This document shows, in pieces, positions 1-7,285 of a DNA stretch of 20,722 bases. Below the pieces are notes generated by a model that ran no database searches, was not told the origin of the DNA, and saw only the letters and a program-made list of their open reading frames with translations. The stretch is from positions 1 to 20,722 of the forward strand of contig CAKSPU010000038.1 of the NCBI GenBank assembly GCA_934486875.1, given 5' to 3'. This stretch comes from an uncultured Oscillospiraceae bacterium. Lineage in GTDB: Bacteria > Bacillota > Clostridia > Oscillospirales > Ruminococcaceae. Within the stretch, counting starts at the first letter, position 1. Each line of letters begins with the position of its first letter. A program made the translations under genes and the position numbers.

Positions 1-75
1 GGATTTTTGCCTTGTCTGCAACAAAATTATGCTCGAAAATCCGCACACATTTCTTATGAAGACAGGTTCTAAAAA

Positions 76-105
76 ATTCTCCTGCATCTGCGGGAGAATT
101 TTTTT
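76..105 (+). terminator. Rho-independent terminator before the sigma factor gene
   Basis: A 10-bp hairpin (76-85 pairing with 90-99, one G-T pair, loop ATCT) is followed by a run of T. A run of A at 71-76 precedes it, so it could also stop transcription on the minus strand. It separates whatever lies upstream of the window from the sigma factor gene. No gene could be supported in positions 1-75. Confidence 0.8.
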
Positions 106-168
106 GTCACATTTTGGCATCGTGCCGCATTTTTATAGTGAACATTGAAAGGGGGGCAGGGGAAAGAA

Positions 169-645
169 GTGGAAATTAACGATATAATTGACCGATACGG
201 CGACCTTGTTTACAAAATTGCATTTCTATACACAGGCATAGCTTCCGACAGCGATGATATTTTTCAGGAGACCTTTTTAAAGCTGTTGTCACACAAGGCG
301 GAGTTCAAAGATGATGAGCACATAAAAGCGTGGCTTATCCGTGTGACTGTGAATTTCTGCAAAATGCATCACAGAAGTGCATACAGCCGATATAAGGCGG
401 AACTTGACGAAAATATCCCCGCAAACACATCCGATGATACCCTTGTAAGGCAGTCGGTGACGGGAGCTGTAATGAAGCTTCCCGAGAAATATCGTGTTCC
501 CGTGCTGCTGTTTTACTATTACGGCTATTCCTGTGAGGAGATAGGAAAGATACTGAAAATATCCCACGCAGCAGTTAGGACACGGCTCAGACGTGCAAGA
601 AATTCTCTTAAGACCGAGCTTGAGGAGGTATGGAACGATGAATAA
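169..645 (+). CDS. ECF-type RNA polymerase sigma factor (sigma-70 family)
   Basis: A 158-residue protein with the two-domain layout of extracytoplasmic-function sigma factors, which direct RNA polymerase to a small stress or envelope regulon. Region 2 lies at about residues 6-70 (DIFQETFLKLL, then WLIRVTVNFCKMHHR). Region 4, the helix-turn-helix binding the -35 element, lies at about 103-152 (LPEKYRVPVLLFYYYGYS, then EEIGKILKISHAAVRTRLRRAR). I chose GTG at 169 because AGGGG lies 6 bases upstream; the in-frame TTG at 145 has no Shine-Dalgarno site and would sit at the likely transcription start. The end overlaps the next gene by 8 bases, the usual arrangement for a sigma factor and its anti-sigma factor. 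The regulon cannot be read from the sequence. ECF assignment is secure; the exact subgroup is not known. Confidence 0.92.
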   Translation: MEINDIIDRYGDLVYKIAFLYTGIASDSDDIFQETFLKLLSHKAEFKDDEHIKAWLIRVTVNFCKMHHRSAYSRYKAELDENIPANTSDDTLVRQSVTGAVMKLPEKYRVPVLLFYYYGYSCEEIGKILKISHAAVRTRLRRARNSLKTELEEVWNDE

Positions 646-1780
646 CAGAGAGCTTATAAAAAATGCATTTGATGAAATAGCCCCCTCGCAGGAGCTTGTC
701 CAAAAGGTAAAAGCATTTCAGTCCACAGCTCACAAAAGCGGTCTGAGGCTGAGAAAAGGGGTAATAATCCCCGCTGCTGCCGCATTTGCCGCCTGCCTCG
801 GTATCACCGCCGCCGCAGTTACGGGAAATATTGATTTTGAGCGTATTTTCGGTGACAGGATATATGTAGCCGACAGCGAGCTTGCCGGGGAGCTTGCGGG
901 CAGTGTGAAAGATGTGAGCTACACCGTTTCCGATGATGCATACAAGGTGAGCGTGGCAGGTGTCACGGGTAACAGTAACAGGCTTTACGCCGTTATCGAG
1001 ATATCACGGAAGGACGGTACTCCCGTGACCGAATATCTTCCCACCGATGACTATGCAGACTGCTGCTATTGGCTGAGAGATTTTGTGAAGATAAAGCCCT
1101 CTTCGTCCTGGGGCGGAGGGATAGGCACGAAAATAAATTCCGAGGGAAATATCATTTACACTGCTGATATTTACGCCGATGACCCGATAAACGGAAGCGT
1201 TGTGACCGCAGAGGGTGACACACTTCTTCTGAACAGCCGATATCTTGAAATAAAGGAACGGGAAAATGTATATTACGGTATGCAGAGAGGTAAATGGGGC
1301 TTTTACAGCTATGAGACGAATGAACCGAAAGAAACAGATATCAGCTCTGCCGTTGCTCTCCCTCTCAAATGGAGCATAAAATTCAGATATGCCGCATCGG
1401 AAAAGGCTCTTTCGGTGCTTACCTGCAAGTCTCCCAAGGAAAAGGCAGCAATATATATGAACAGCTCCGCATATACGGAATGTACGGTCAAATATATCGA
1501 AGTCTCATCAACGGGCGGAACAATGGAGATAGAATATCCTGCGGACGAGGAAATGTACGACCGTCCCGTGAACTGCAATGAGGTATATCTTATTATGAAA
1601 GACGGTTCACAAATACCTGTGAGCATAAACGGCTGCAGAGGCTGGTTTAAAAACGGCGCTGAACACAAGGAACTGAACCTTGAATACAAGCTCCCTGATG
1701 ATAAATTTATGATTCAATATACCGATATTTCCGAAGCACGGTCTCTGAGCGTCAACGGTGTTATATACGAGCTTAAATAA
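638..1780 (+). CDS. Probable membrane-anchored anti-sigma factor (DUF4179-like)
   Basis: A 380-residue protein with a short N-terminal cytoplasmic part (residues 1-40, MNNRELIKNAFDEIAPSQEL), one hydrophobic helix at about 41-63 (GVIIPAAAAFAACLGITAA), and a large extracytoplasmic beta-rich C-terminal part. This is the layout of Clostridia proteins annotated as DUF4179-type anti-sigma factors: the cytoplasmic part would bind the sigma factor and the outside domain would sense a signal. ATG 638 is preferred over upstream in-frame codons because GAGGAGG lies 9 bases before it, inside the sigma factor gene. The 8-base overlap suggests translational coupling and a fixed ratio of the two proteins. 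The anti-sigma role is inferred from position and topology; I see no catalytic motif and no zinc-binding anti-sigma motif. Confidence 0.78.
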   Translation: MNNRELIKNAFDEIAPSQELVQKVKAFQSTAHKSGLRLRKGVIIPAAAAFAACLGITAAAVTGNIDFERIFGDRIYVADSELAGELAGSVKDVSYTVSDDAYKVSVAGVTGNSNRLYAVIEISRKDGTPVTEYLPTDDYADCCYWLRDFVKIKPSSSWGGGIGTKINSEGNIIYTADIYADDPINGSVVTAEGDTLLLNSRYLEIKERENVYYGMQRGKWGFYSYETNEPKETDISSAVALPLKWSIKFRYAASEKALSVLTCKSPKEKAAIYMNSSAYTECTVKYIEVSSTGGTMEIEYPADEEMYDRPVNCNEVYLIMKDGSQIPVSINGCRGWFKNGAEHKELNLEYKLPDDKFMIQYTDISEARSLSVNGVIYELK

Positions 1781-1784
1781 AAAC

Positions 1785-1823
1785 AGGGCACAGTCGAAGA
1801 TCGGCTGTGCTCTGCTTGTTTTT
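1785..1823 (+). terminator. Bidirectional terminator between the anti-sigma gene and tex
   Basis: A 9-bp stem (1785-1793 with 1805-1813, one G-T pair) is followed on the plus strand by a T-rich tail and preceded by AAATAAAAAC, which gives a T-rich tail on the minus strand. It lies 4 bases after the anti-sigma stop codon and just beyond the tex stop codon, so it serves both convergent transcripts. Confidence 0.8.
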
Positions 1824-1825
1824 GT

Positions 1826-4000
1826 TTATATTGATTTGGGTGCTCTGTCGGGTCTCATTGTAAGTGAAATCCTTTTTCGCTTCATATCCACATCAAGTAC
1901 CCAGACCTTTACAACATCGCCCACCTTCACCGCTTCAAGAGGGTGCTTGATGAATTTGTTGCATATCTGTGAGATGTGAACAAGTCCGTCCTCGTGAACT
2001 CCGCAGTCCACAAAACAGCCGAAATCGGTAATGTTTCGTATAGTGCCCATAAGCTCCATACCGGGCTTAAGGTCCTTTAGCTCCATAACATCGCCGCTTC
2101 TGAGGAGCGGAGGAGGAAGCTCGTCTCTCGGGTCACGTCCGGGCTTTACAAGCTCCTTGATTATATCACGCACAGTTGGAACGCCCACACCTATCTTTTC
2201 GGAAATTGTCCCGACACCCAGCTTGTCCGCAGCAGCTGCGATCTCTTTCATCTTATCGCTGCCGATATCCGCAGCAGTAAAGCCGCAGATGTCCATAAGC
2301 TTAGAAGCCGCCTTGTAGCTTTCGGGGTGGACTGATGTGTTGTCAAGGGGATTTTTTCCCATTGGCACACGCAAAAATCCGGCACACTGTTCAAATGCCT
2401 TTGCACCGAGCTTGGGTACCTTCATAAGCTGCTTTCTGTCGGTAAATGCACCGTTTTCCTCACGGTACAGCACGATGTTTTTCGCAACGCCCGAGTTTAT
2501 TCCCGAAATGTATGTGAGCAGTGACTGTGAAGCCGTGTTCAGGTCAACGCCTACGGAGTTCACGCAGTCCTCAACAACGCCGCCCAGTGCTTCGTCAAGA
2601 CGTGCCTTGGGCATATCGTGCTGATACTGACCGACACCGATTGATTTCGGATCTATCTTTACAAGCTCCGCAAGAGGGTCTTGCAGTCTGCGGGCGATAG
2701 ACACCGCACTTCTCAGTGATACATCGTAATCGGGAAATTCCTCTGCGGCAAGCTTTGATGCCGAATAAACGGACGCTCCCGCTTCTGAGACCACCATATA
2801 TGCAGCCTTTTGCGATGTTTCCTTAAGTATCTCCGAAACTATCTGCTCGGATTCACGGGAAGCCGTGCCGTTTCCGATAGCAATGGTGGAAACGCTGTAT
2901 TTTTCAATAAGCTCTTTTATCTTATTTTTGCCCTGCTCGACCTTGAATTTCTCATTTGTGGTGATGTAGGCAACGCCTGTGTCAAGGACCTTTCCGGTGC
3001 CGTCAACTACCGCAAGCTTGCAGCCTGTTCTGAATCCCGGGTCAACGCCGAGAGTCACCGTGTCCTTAACAGGGGGCTGCATAAGGAGCTGACGGAGATT
3101 GGAGGAAAATACCTTTATAGCGGATTCGCTCGCCTTATCGGTAAGCTCCGCACGTATCTCACGCTCGACCGAGGGGGAAATAAGCCTCTTCCAGCTGTCA
3201 AGACAGGCAGCCTCAACAAGAATGCCGCACTTGCTGTCATTTTTCTTGTAAGCGCCAAGAAGTATCCTTTCAGCGTCGCCCTCGGGGAGAGTAACCGACA
3301 CTTTCAGCTTTTCCTCACGTTCACCTCTGTCAAGAGCAAGGATCCTGTGACCTGCTATCCTGCTCACAGGCTCGGTATAGTCATAATAATTTCTGTATGT
3401 GCCCTCGGGGTCTGCTTCTTCATTTCCCGATGAATTTACAGAGCCACGGGCATTATACTGCCGTCTGAACCGTTTTCTCAGCTCCGCATCATCGGAGACT
3501 GTCTCCGCAATGATGTCGCAAGCGCCTGCAACAGCGTCCTCAGCGGCCTCAACACCTTTTTCGGGGTCAATGAACTTTTTTGCTTCCGCATACGGGTCAG
3601 TCACGGGTGACTGCTCAAAAATAAGCTGTGCAAGGGGTTCAAGACCTTTTTCCTTTGCGATAGATGCCCTTGTGCGGCGCTTCTGCTTGAAAGGACGGTA
3701 AATATCCTCCAGCTCCACAAGCACCGCTGCGGCGGATATGGAAGCTTCAAGCTCGGGAGTCATCTTGCCTTGCTCGGTGATCGAATTGATTATTTCGCTG
3801 CGGCGCTTGTCCAGATTTCTCAGATATGTGAGCCTTTCGGAAATAAGACGTATTGTCTGGTCGTCAAGGGTGCCGTGATATTCCTTGCGGTAACGTGCAA
3901 TGAAAGGCACAGTGCAGCCGCTGTCAAGAAAGTTTATGATGTTGTCGATGTAATCCTGTCTGACGTTAAATTCGTTGTGAAGCTGTACGTTTATTTCCAT
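1826..4000 (-). CDS. tex: Tex family RNA-binding transcription accessory protein
   Basis: A 724-residue protein with the full Tex domain order: helical N-terminal Tex region (about 1-310), YqgF/RNase H-like fold (about 315-445, starting TLGVDPGFRTGCKLAVVDG), helix-hairpin-helix region (about 455-545, with GVGQYQHDMP and VPKLGAKAFEQCAGFLR), and a C-terminal S1 RNA-binding domain (about 645-717, GTIRNITDFGCFVDCGVHED then GLVHISQI). Tex proteins bind nucleic acid and associate with transcription and RNA decay; the exact reaction is unsettled. I chose ATG at 4000 because GAAAGGA lies 9 bases upstream; the in-frame ATG at 4018 has no Shine-Dalgarno site. The gene is last in the unit metY - radical SAM - tex, 21 bases after the radical SAM stop codon. 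Length is normal for the family and no domain is missing. Confidence 0.95.
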   Translation of the reverse strand: MEINVQLHNEFNVRQDYIDNIINFLDSGCTVPFIARYRKEYHGTLDDQTIRLISERLTYLRNLDKRRSEIINSITEQGKMTPELEASISAAAVLVELEDIYRPFKQKRRTRASIAKEKGLEPLAQLIFEQSPVTDPYAEAKKFIDPEKGVEAAEDAVAGACDIIAETVSDDAELRKRFRRQYNARGSVNSSGNEEADPEGTYRNYYDYTEPVSRIAGHRILALDRGEREEKLKVSVTLPEGDAERILLGAYKKNDSKCGILVEAACLDSWKRLISPSVEREIRAELTDKASESAIKVFSSNLRQLLMQPPVKDTVTLGVDPGFRTGCKLAVVDGTGKVLDTGVAYITTNEKFKVEQGKNKIKELIEKYSVSTIAIGNGTASRESEQIVSEILKETSQKAAYMVVSEAGASVYSASKLAAEEFPDYDVSLRSAVSIARRLQDPLAELVKIDPKSIGVGQYQHDMPKARLDEALGGVVEDCVNSVGVDLNTASQSLLTYISGINSGVAKNIVLYREENGAFTDRKQLMKVPKLGAKAFEQCAGFLRVPMGKNPLDNTSVHPESYKAASKLMDICGFTAADIGSDKMKEIAAAADKLGVGTISEKIGVGVPTVRDIIKELVKPGRDPRDELPPPLLRSGDVMELKDLKPGMELMGTIRNITDFGCFVDCGVHEDGLVHISQICNKFIKHPLEAVKVGDVVKVWVLDVDMKRKRISLTMRPDRAPKSI

Positions 4001-4021
4001 TTGCCTGAATCCTTTCATTTT

Positions 4022-4915
4022 TCAAATACCAATAAGGTCAAAATCGGGGGTGTATTCTTCCTTAGCGGAGGAACGCTCCTGCATAAAGCCGTTAAAGCCC
4101 ATCTCCTGTGCAAGCTGCGATACCTTTTCATATTCATAGGTCGATATCCGTCGGTTTATTTCCTTGTGCTCCCGGCTTTTGTAAAAGGGCGTGTACTGGC
4201 TCATAAGGCTGAGCAGAAAGCTGTCCTTTCCGTAAAGCACGTAAAGCCTTTTGAGTACCTCTTCGGAATCCCTGCGGTGGGTTGGCAGCACCATATGACG
4301 AATGATAACGCCCCTCCGCATTATGCCGTTTTCATCAAAAACGGGCTTCCCCGCAATTTCTGTCATTTTGGCAATCGCCTTAGATGCATATTCAAAATAA
4401 TCGGGGGCAGCGGAGTATTTTTCCGAAAGCTCGGAGCTGTAATATTTCATATCGGGCATAAAAATGTCAACATACCCTCTGAGCATTTCAATGGTTTCGA
4501 CCTTTTCATATCCTCCGCAGTTGTATGCCACGGGAATATGAAGCTTGCTGCGGCACATATCCAGAGCGGCGATGATCTGGGGAACATAGTGGGTGGGGCT
4601 TACAAGATTTATGTTGTGAGCGCCCTTGTCCTGAAGCTCAAGAAAAATTTCCGAAAGCCGTTCTATTGATATCTCCCTGCCGAAATTTTCCGCCGATATC
4701 CTGTAATTCTGACAGAAGCAGCATTTAAGGCTGCACCCCGAAAAGAACACCGTTCCCGAACCCTTTGTGCCCGAAATGCAGGGCTCCTCCCACATATGAA
4801 GATACGCTTTTGCGGCTCGGGGAAGAAGTCCGCCGCCGCAGAAGCCCTGTGAGCTCTCCCTGTCCGCCCCGCATTCTCTCGGGCATAATGTGCATTTTTT
4901 CAGAATATCATTCAT
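4022..4915 (-). CDS. Radical SAM protein, PflX/pyruvate-formate-lyase-activase-like
   Basis: A 297-residue radical SAM enzyme. The iron-sulfur/SAM motif CxxxCxxC is at C61, C65 and C68 (GCSLKCCFCQN). A second N-terminal cysteine set (C8, C11, C15, C26; CTLCPRECG and GFCGGG) matches the PflX/COG1313 group rather than classical PflA. These enzymes use a 4Fe-4S cluster to cleave S-adenosylmethionine into a radical; the substrate of this group is, to my knowledge, undefined. I start at ATG 4915, one base after the metY stop codon (TAATATG), because the alternative at 4972 runs 56 bases into metY and adds 19 residues without family similarity. There is no clear Shine-Dalgarno site, so translation is probably coupled to metY. 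Family assignment is strong; substrate unknown. Confidence 0.88.
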   Translation of the reverse strand: MNDILKKCTLCPRECGADRESSQGFCGGGLLPRAAKAYLHMWEEPCISGTKGSGTVFFSGCSLKCCFCQNYRISAENFGREISIERLSEIFLELQDKGAHNINLVSPTHYVPQIIAALDMCRSKLHIPVAYNCGGYEKVETIEMLRGYVDIFMPDMKYYSSELSEKYSAAPDYFEYASKAIAKMTEIAGKPVFDENGIMRRGVIIRHMVLPTHRRDSEEVLKRLYVLYGKDSFLLSLMSQYTPFYKSREHKEINRRISTYEYEKVSQLAQEMGFNGFMQERSSAKEEYTPDFDLIGI

Positions 4916-4916
4916 A

Positions 4917-6200
4917 TTACATTTTATCGAAAGCCTGCCTGATATCTGCAAGGATATCATCAATATTTTCAAGTCCCACGGAAAGTCTGATAAGTCCGCC
5001 GTCTATTCCCGCAGCAACGAGCTGTTCATCGGAAAGCTGACGGTGAGTTGCGGAAGCGGGGTGAAGAACACAGGTGCGTATATCCGCAACGTGTACCTCG
5101 TTTGAAGCAAGCTCCAGTGAATCCATAAATTTTACGGCTGCGTCACGTCCGCCCTTTATGGAGAAGGAAATTACGCCGCTTGTGCCGAGGGGAAGGTATT
5201 TCTCGGCAAGCTTGTGATACTTGTCCGTTTCAAGTCCGGGATAGTAGACAGCCTCAACCTTGTCTGACTGTGCAATGAATTTTGCTGCCTTAAGAGCATT
5301 GCTGCAATAAACAGGCATACGCACAGCAAGGGTCTCAAGACCGAGATTGAGCAGGAAAGAGGAGTGAGCGGCAGGGTAGCAGCCGAAATCTCTCATAAGC
5401 TGCATTCTTGCCTTTGTGATGTAGGGCACGGGGTACTGCTTTGTGTAAACAGTGCCGTGATAGCTTTCGTCGGGCTCGGAAAGGCAGGGGAATTTGCCGT
5501 TGTCCCAGTTGAATTTACCGCTGTCAACGATAACGCCGCCCACCTGCACAGCGTGACCGTCCATATACTTGGAAGTGGAGTGAACAACGATATCAGCGCC
5601 CCATTCGATAGGTCTGCAAAGGTAAGGTGTAGCAAAGGTGTTGTCAACGATAAGAGGAACGCCGTGCTTATGAGCGGCATTTGCCCAGGTCTCAATGTCA
5701 AAAACGGTAAGTGCGGGATTGGCGATAGTCTCGCCGAAAACAGCCTTTGTGTTGGGCTTGAAAGCAGCATCAAGCTCTTCTGCGGTGGCATTTACATCTA
5801 CCCAGATGCATTCGATACCCATTTTTTTAAGGGTAAAGCCGAAAAGGTTGACTGTTCCGCCGTAAATGGAGGAAGAAGCGATAAAGCTGTCGCCTGCCTC
5901 GCAGATGTTCAGAATGGAGAGCAGGGAAGCCGCCTGACCGCTTGATGTACACATAGCAGCCGCACCGCCTTCGAGAGCTGCGATCTTCTTTTCAACGCAG
6001 TCTGTGGTGGGGTTTTCAAAACGGGAGTAGATAAGGCTCAGTGTGGGGTCGTCAAAAACGTCCGCAACGGAATTTGTGGAGTCATAAACATAGGTCGTGC
6101 TCTGAACGATAGGCATAACACGGGGCTCTCCGTTCTTTGGGGTGTAGCCTGAGTGCAGGCATTTTGTCTCTATCTTTGCGGTGCTTTTGATCTCTTTCAT
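4917..6200 (-). CDS. metY: O-acetylhomoserine aminocarboxypropyltransferase / cysteine synthase family
   Basis: A 427-residue cytoplasmic PLP enzyme of the Cys/Met metabolism family. MetY-type members make homocysteine from O-acetylhomoserine and sulfide. The PLP-binding lysine is K211 in HSTSKYMDGH; D186 in VDNTFATP should contact the pyridine nitrogen; YSRFENPT (58-65) is the conserved phosphate-contacting segment. Length and the N-terminal TKCLHSGYTP fit MetY better than the shorter MetB/MetC enzymes. The start ATG at 6200 has an excellent GGAGGT 8 bases upstream. It is the first gene of a minus-strand unit with the radical SAM gene and tex, behind a consensus promoter with about 55 bases of leader. 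That leader is too short for a SAM riboswitch. Preference for O-acetyl over O-succinyl substrate is inferred from the family. Confidence 0.93.
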   Translation of the reverse strand: MKEIKSTAKIETKCLHSGYTPKNGEPRVMPIVQSTTYVYDSTNSVADVFDDPTLSLIYSRFENPTTDCVEKKIAALEGGAAAMCTSSGQAASLLSILNICEAGDSFIASSSIYGGTVNLFGFTLKKMGIECIWVDVNATAEELDAAFKPNTKAVFGETIANPALTVFDIETWANAAHKHGVPLIVDNTFATPYLCRPIEWGADIVVHSTSKYMDGHAVQVGGVIVDSGKFNWDNGKFPCLSEPDESYHGTVYTKQYPVPYITKARMQLMRDFGCYPAAHSSFLLNLGLETLAVRMPVYCSNALKAAKFIAQSDKVEAVYYPGLETDKYHKLAEKYLPLGTSGVISFSIKGGRDAAVKFMDSLELASNEVHVADIRTCVLHPASATHRQLSDEQLVAAGIDGGLIRLSVGLENIDDILADIRQAFDKM

Positions 6201-6201
6201 T

Positions 6202-6226
6202 ATAAATTACCTCCGATTGAATTTAT
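6202..6226 (-). promoter_or_regulatory. Inverted repeat enclosing the metY ribosome-binding site
   Basis: ATAAATT (6202-6208) and AATTTAT (6220-6226) form a perfect 7-base inverted repeat with an 11-base spacer, and the metY GGAGGT lies in that spacer. As RNA it would be a weak A-T hairpin presenting the Shine-Dalgarno site in the loop; as DNA it could be an operator. A regulatory role is inference. Confidence 0.4.
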
Positions 6227-6261
6227 GATATGCTAAAGTATCGAAATAAACACTAAATTAT

Positions 6262-6290
6262 AGTATAGCACAGTCGGGCAGATATGTCAA
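6262..6290 (-). promoter_or_regulatory. SigA-type promoter for metY - radical SAM - tex
   Basis: Read on the minus strand, a perfect -35 TTGACA (6285-6290) lies 17 bases from -10 TATACT (6262-6267). Transcription should start near 6255, leaving about 55 bases of leader before the metY ATG. It is back to back with the promoter of the divergent YtpQ-like gene. Confidence 0.88.
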
Positions 6291-6345
6291 TTTATACATC
6301 TGAAAAAATGCCTGATAATTTTTTTAAATACTCACTCAAAAACTA

Positions 6346-6374
6346 TGTACAAATGCAAAAATATATGTTATAAT
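6346..6374 (+). promoter_or_regulatory. Extended -10 promoter for the YtpQ-like gene
   Basis: TATAAT at 6369-6374 is preceded by TG at 6366-6367 (extended -10), with TGTACA (6346-6351, 4 of 6 matches to the consensus -35) 17 bases upstream. The start would be near 6381. This rules out translation starting at the in-frame ATG at 6373, inside the -10 element. Confidence 0.75.
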
Positions 6375-6420
6375 GATATATAACTATTACTACATTATGA
6401 AGGGAGCAGCGCAGCTACAT

Positions 6421-7248
6421 ATGGACGAACTGAGCGAACTGCTTATTGATAACAAAACAGACGAGAAATTCAACCGTCTCTTCCGCTCCGCACTGAAAAA
6501 GAACCGTTTTTCAGTGGAAAAAAGGGCTTCGAGAGACTACTATATAATTACCGACGGCAATTACTCACTTGATTTTGATGTATCTTCTGAAAAATTCGAG
6601 TACGCAAGGAACAGGTCTCCCGAGGCAATAAACAGGCTTATGGAGCGTGTCAGCCGTGATTTCGGCATACTTGAACGAATGGTATCGTTCACCAACGGGC
6701 AGGAATTTATCCGCTTCACAGTTATGCGTGATGACGAGATAAAAAGCGGTATGATAACCGATGATTTTATGGGCGGCTTAAAACGGGTAATATGCTATAC
6801 GGGCGACAACGTGCGTTCAAGGCTGCTTTCGGAAGAATATATGAAAAAGTGGGACGTTCCGAGGGAGGTGCTTTTTTCCGTGGCGGACAGGAATATGTGC
6901 AGGCTGCTGAAAAAGGCTGAATACAGTGACAGTACCGCCGACGGTGCGGGAACGGTCAGATGCCTTGATTTCAAGGCAGAGGGCAGTGATTTTACGGTAG
7001 CCCTTATGATGTGCTCCGAGTTTCATAATTTCATTTCCGAGCGCCTTGGTTCACGTTTTCTTGTGGCAGCACCCTCAAAGGATACGCTCCTTGCCCTAAC
7101 AGATGTGACAAACAATGTCCTTGAGCGCCTTGGCTCTGCAATAGTGGGCGAATACCGCTGGGCATCACGCCCCCTTACAACGGATATTTTCCATTACAGC
7201 TCTGCGGGAATAAGAGTTGCGGGACATTTTTCCGAAATAGACGGTTAA
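6421..7248 (+). CDS. YtpQ/DUF1444-like protein
   Basis: A 275-residue soluble protein without signal peptide or membrane helix. Its layout follows the DUF1444 (YtpQ) family as I know it: a W-x(4)-EVLFSVADRN-type segment in the middle (MKKWDVPREVLFSVADRN), then FLVAAPSKDTLLAL, then RPLTTDIFHYSSAG near the end. The biochemical function of that family is unknown. I chose ATG 6421, with AGGGAG 14 bases upstream (rather far); the alternative ATG at 6397 has no Shine-Dalgarno site and only about 16 bases of transcript before it. The extended -10 promoter at 6346-6374 drives it. It is the first gene of a plus-strand run that continues with the LRR protein 37 bases downstream. Family assignment is by remembered pattern only. 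Confidence 0.7.
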   Translation: MDELSELLIDNKTDEKFNRLFRSALKKNRFSVEKRASRDYYIITDGNYSLDFDVSSEKFEYARNRSPEAINRLMERVSRDFGILERMVSFTNGQEFIRFTVMRDDEIKSGMITDDFMGGLKRVICYTGDNVRSRLLSEEYMKKWDVPREVLFSVADRNMCRLLKKAEYSDSTADGAGTVRCLDFKAEGSDFTVALMMCSEFHNFISERLGSRFLVAAPSKDTLLALTDVTNNVLERLGSAIVGEYRWASRPLTTDIFHYSSAGIRVAGHFSEIDG

Positions 7249-7285
7249 AGCATTCCGGAACGGTCAATAATCAGAAAGGATATGA

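Noticed and set aside
1..75. Open frames on the plus strand, one ending TAA at 70-72 just before the terminator.
   Set aside because: Only 23 codons are visible and they use codons rare elsewhere in the window (CAA, CGA). The competing frame ending at 57-59 is no better, so a gene end cannot be supported.
2810..4669. Plus-strand open frames opposite tex and the radical SAM gene (200-300 codons).
   Set aside because: They mirror well-defined minus-strand genes; no ribosome-binding sites or motifs support them.
5364..5945. Plus-strand open frame of 193 codons opposite metY.
   Set aside because: Antisense shadow of a fully conserved PLP enzyme.
6201..6261. SAM riboswitch or T-box in the metY leader.
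   Set aside because: The consensus promoter leaves only about 55 leader bases, without the stems or conserved boxes of either element.
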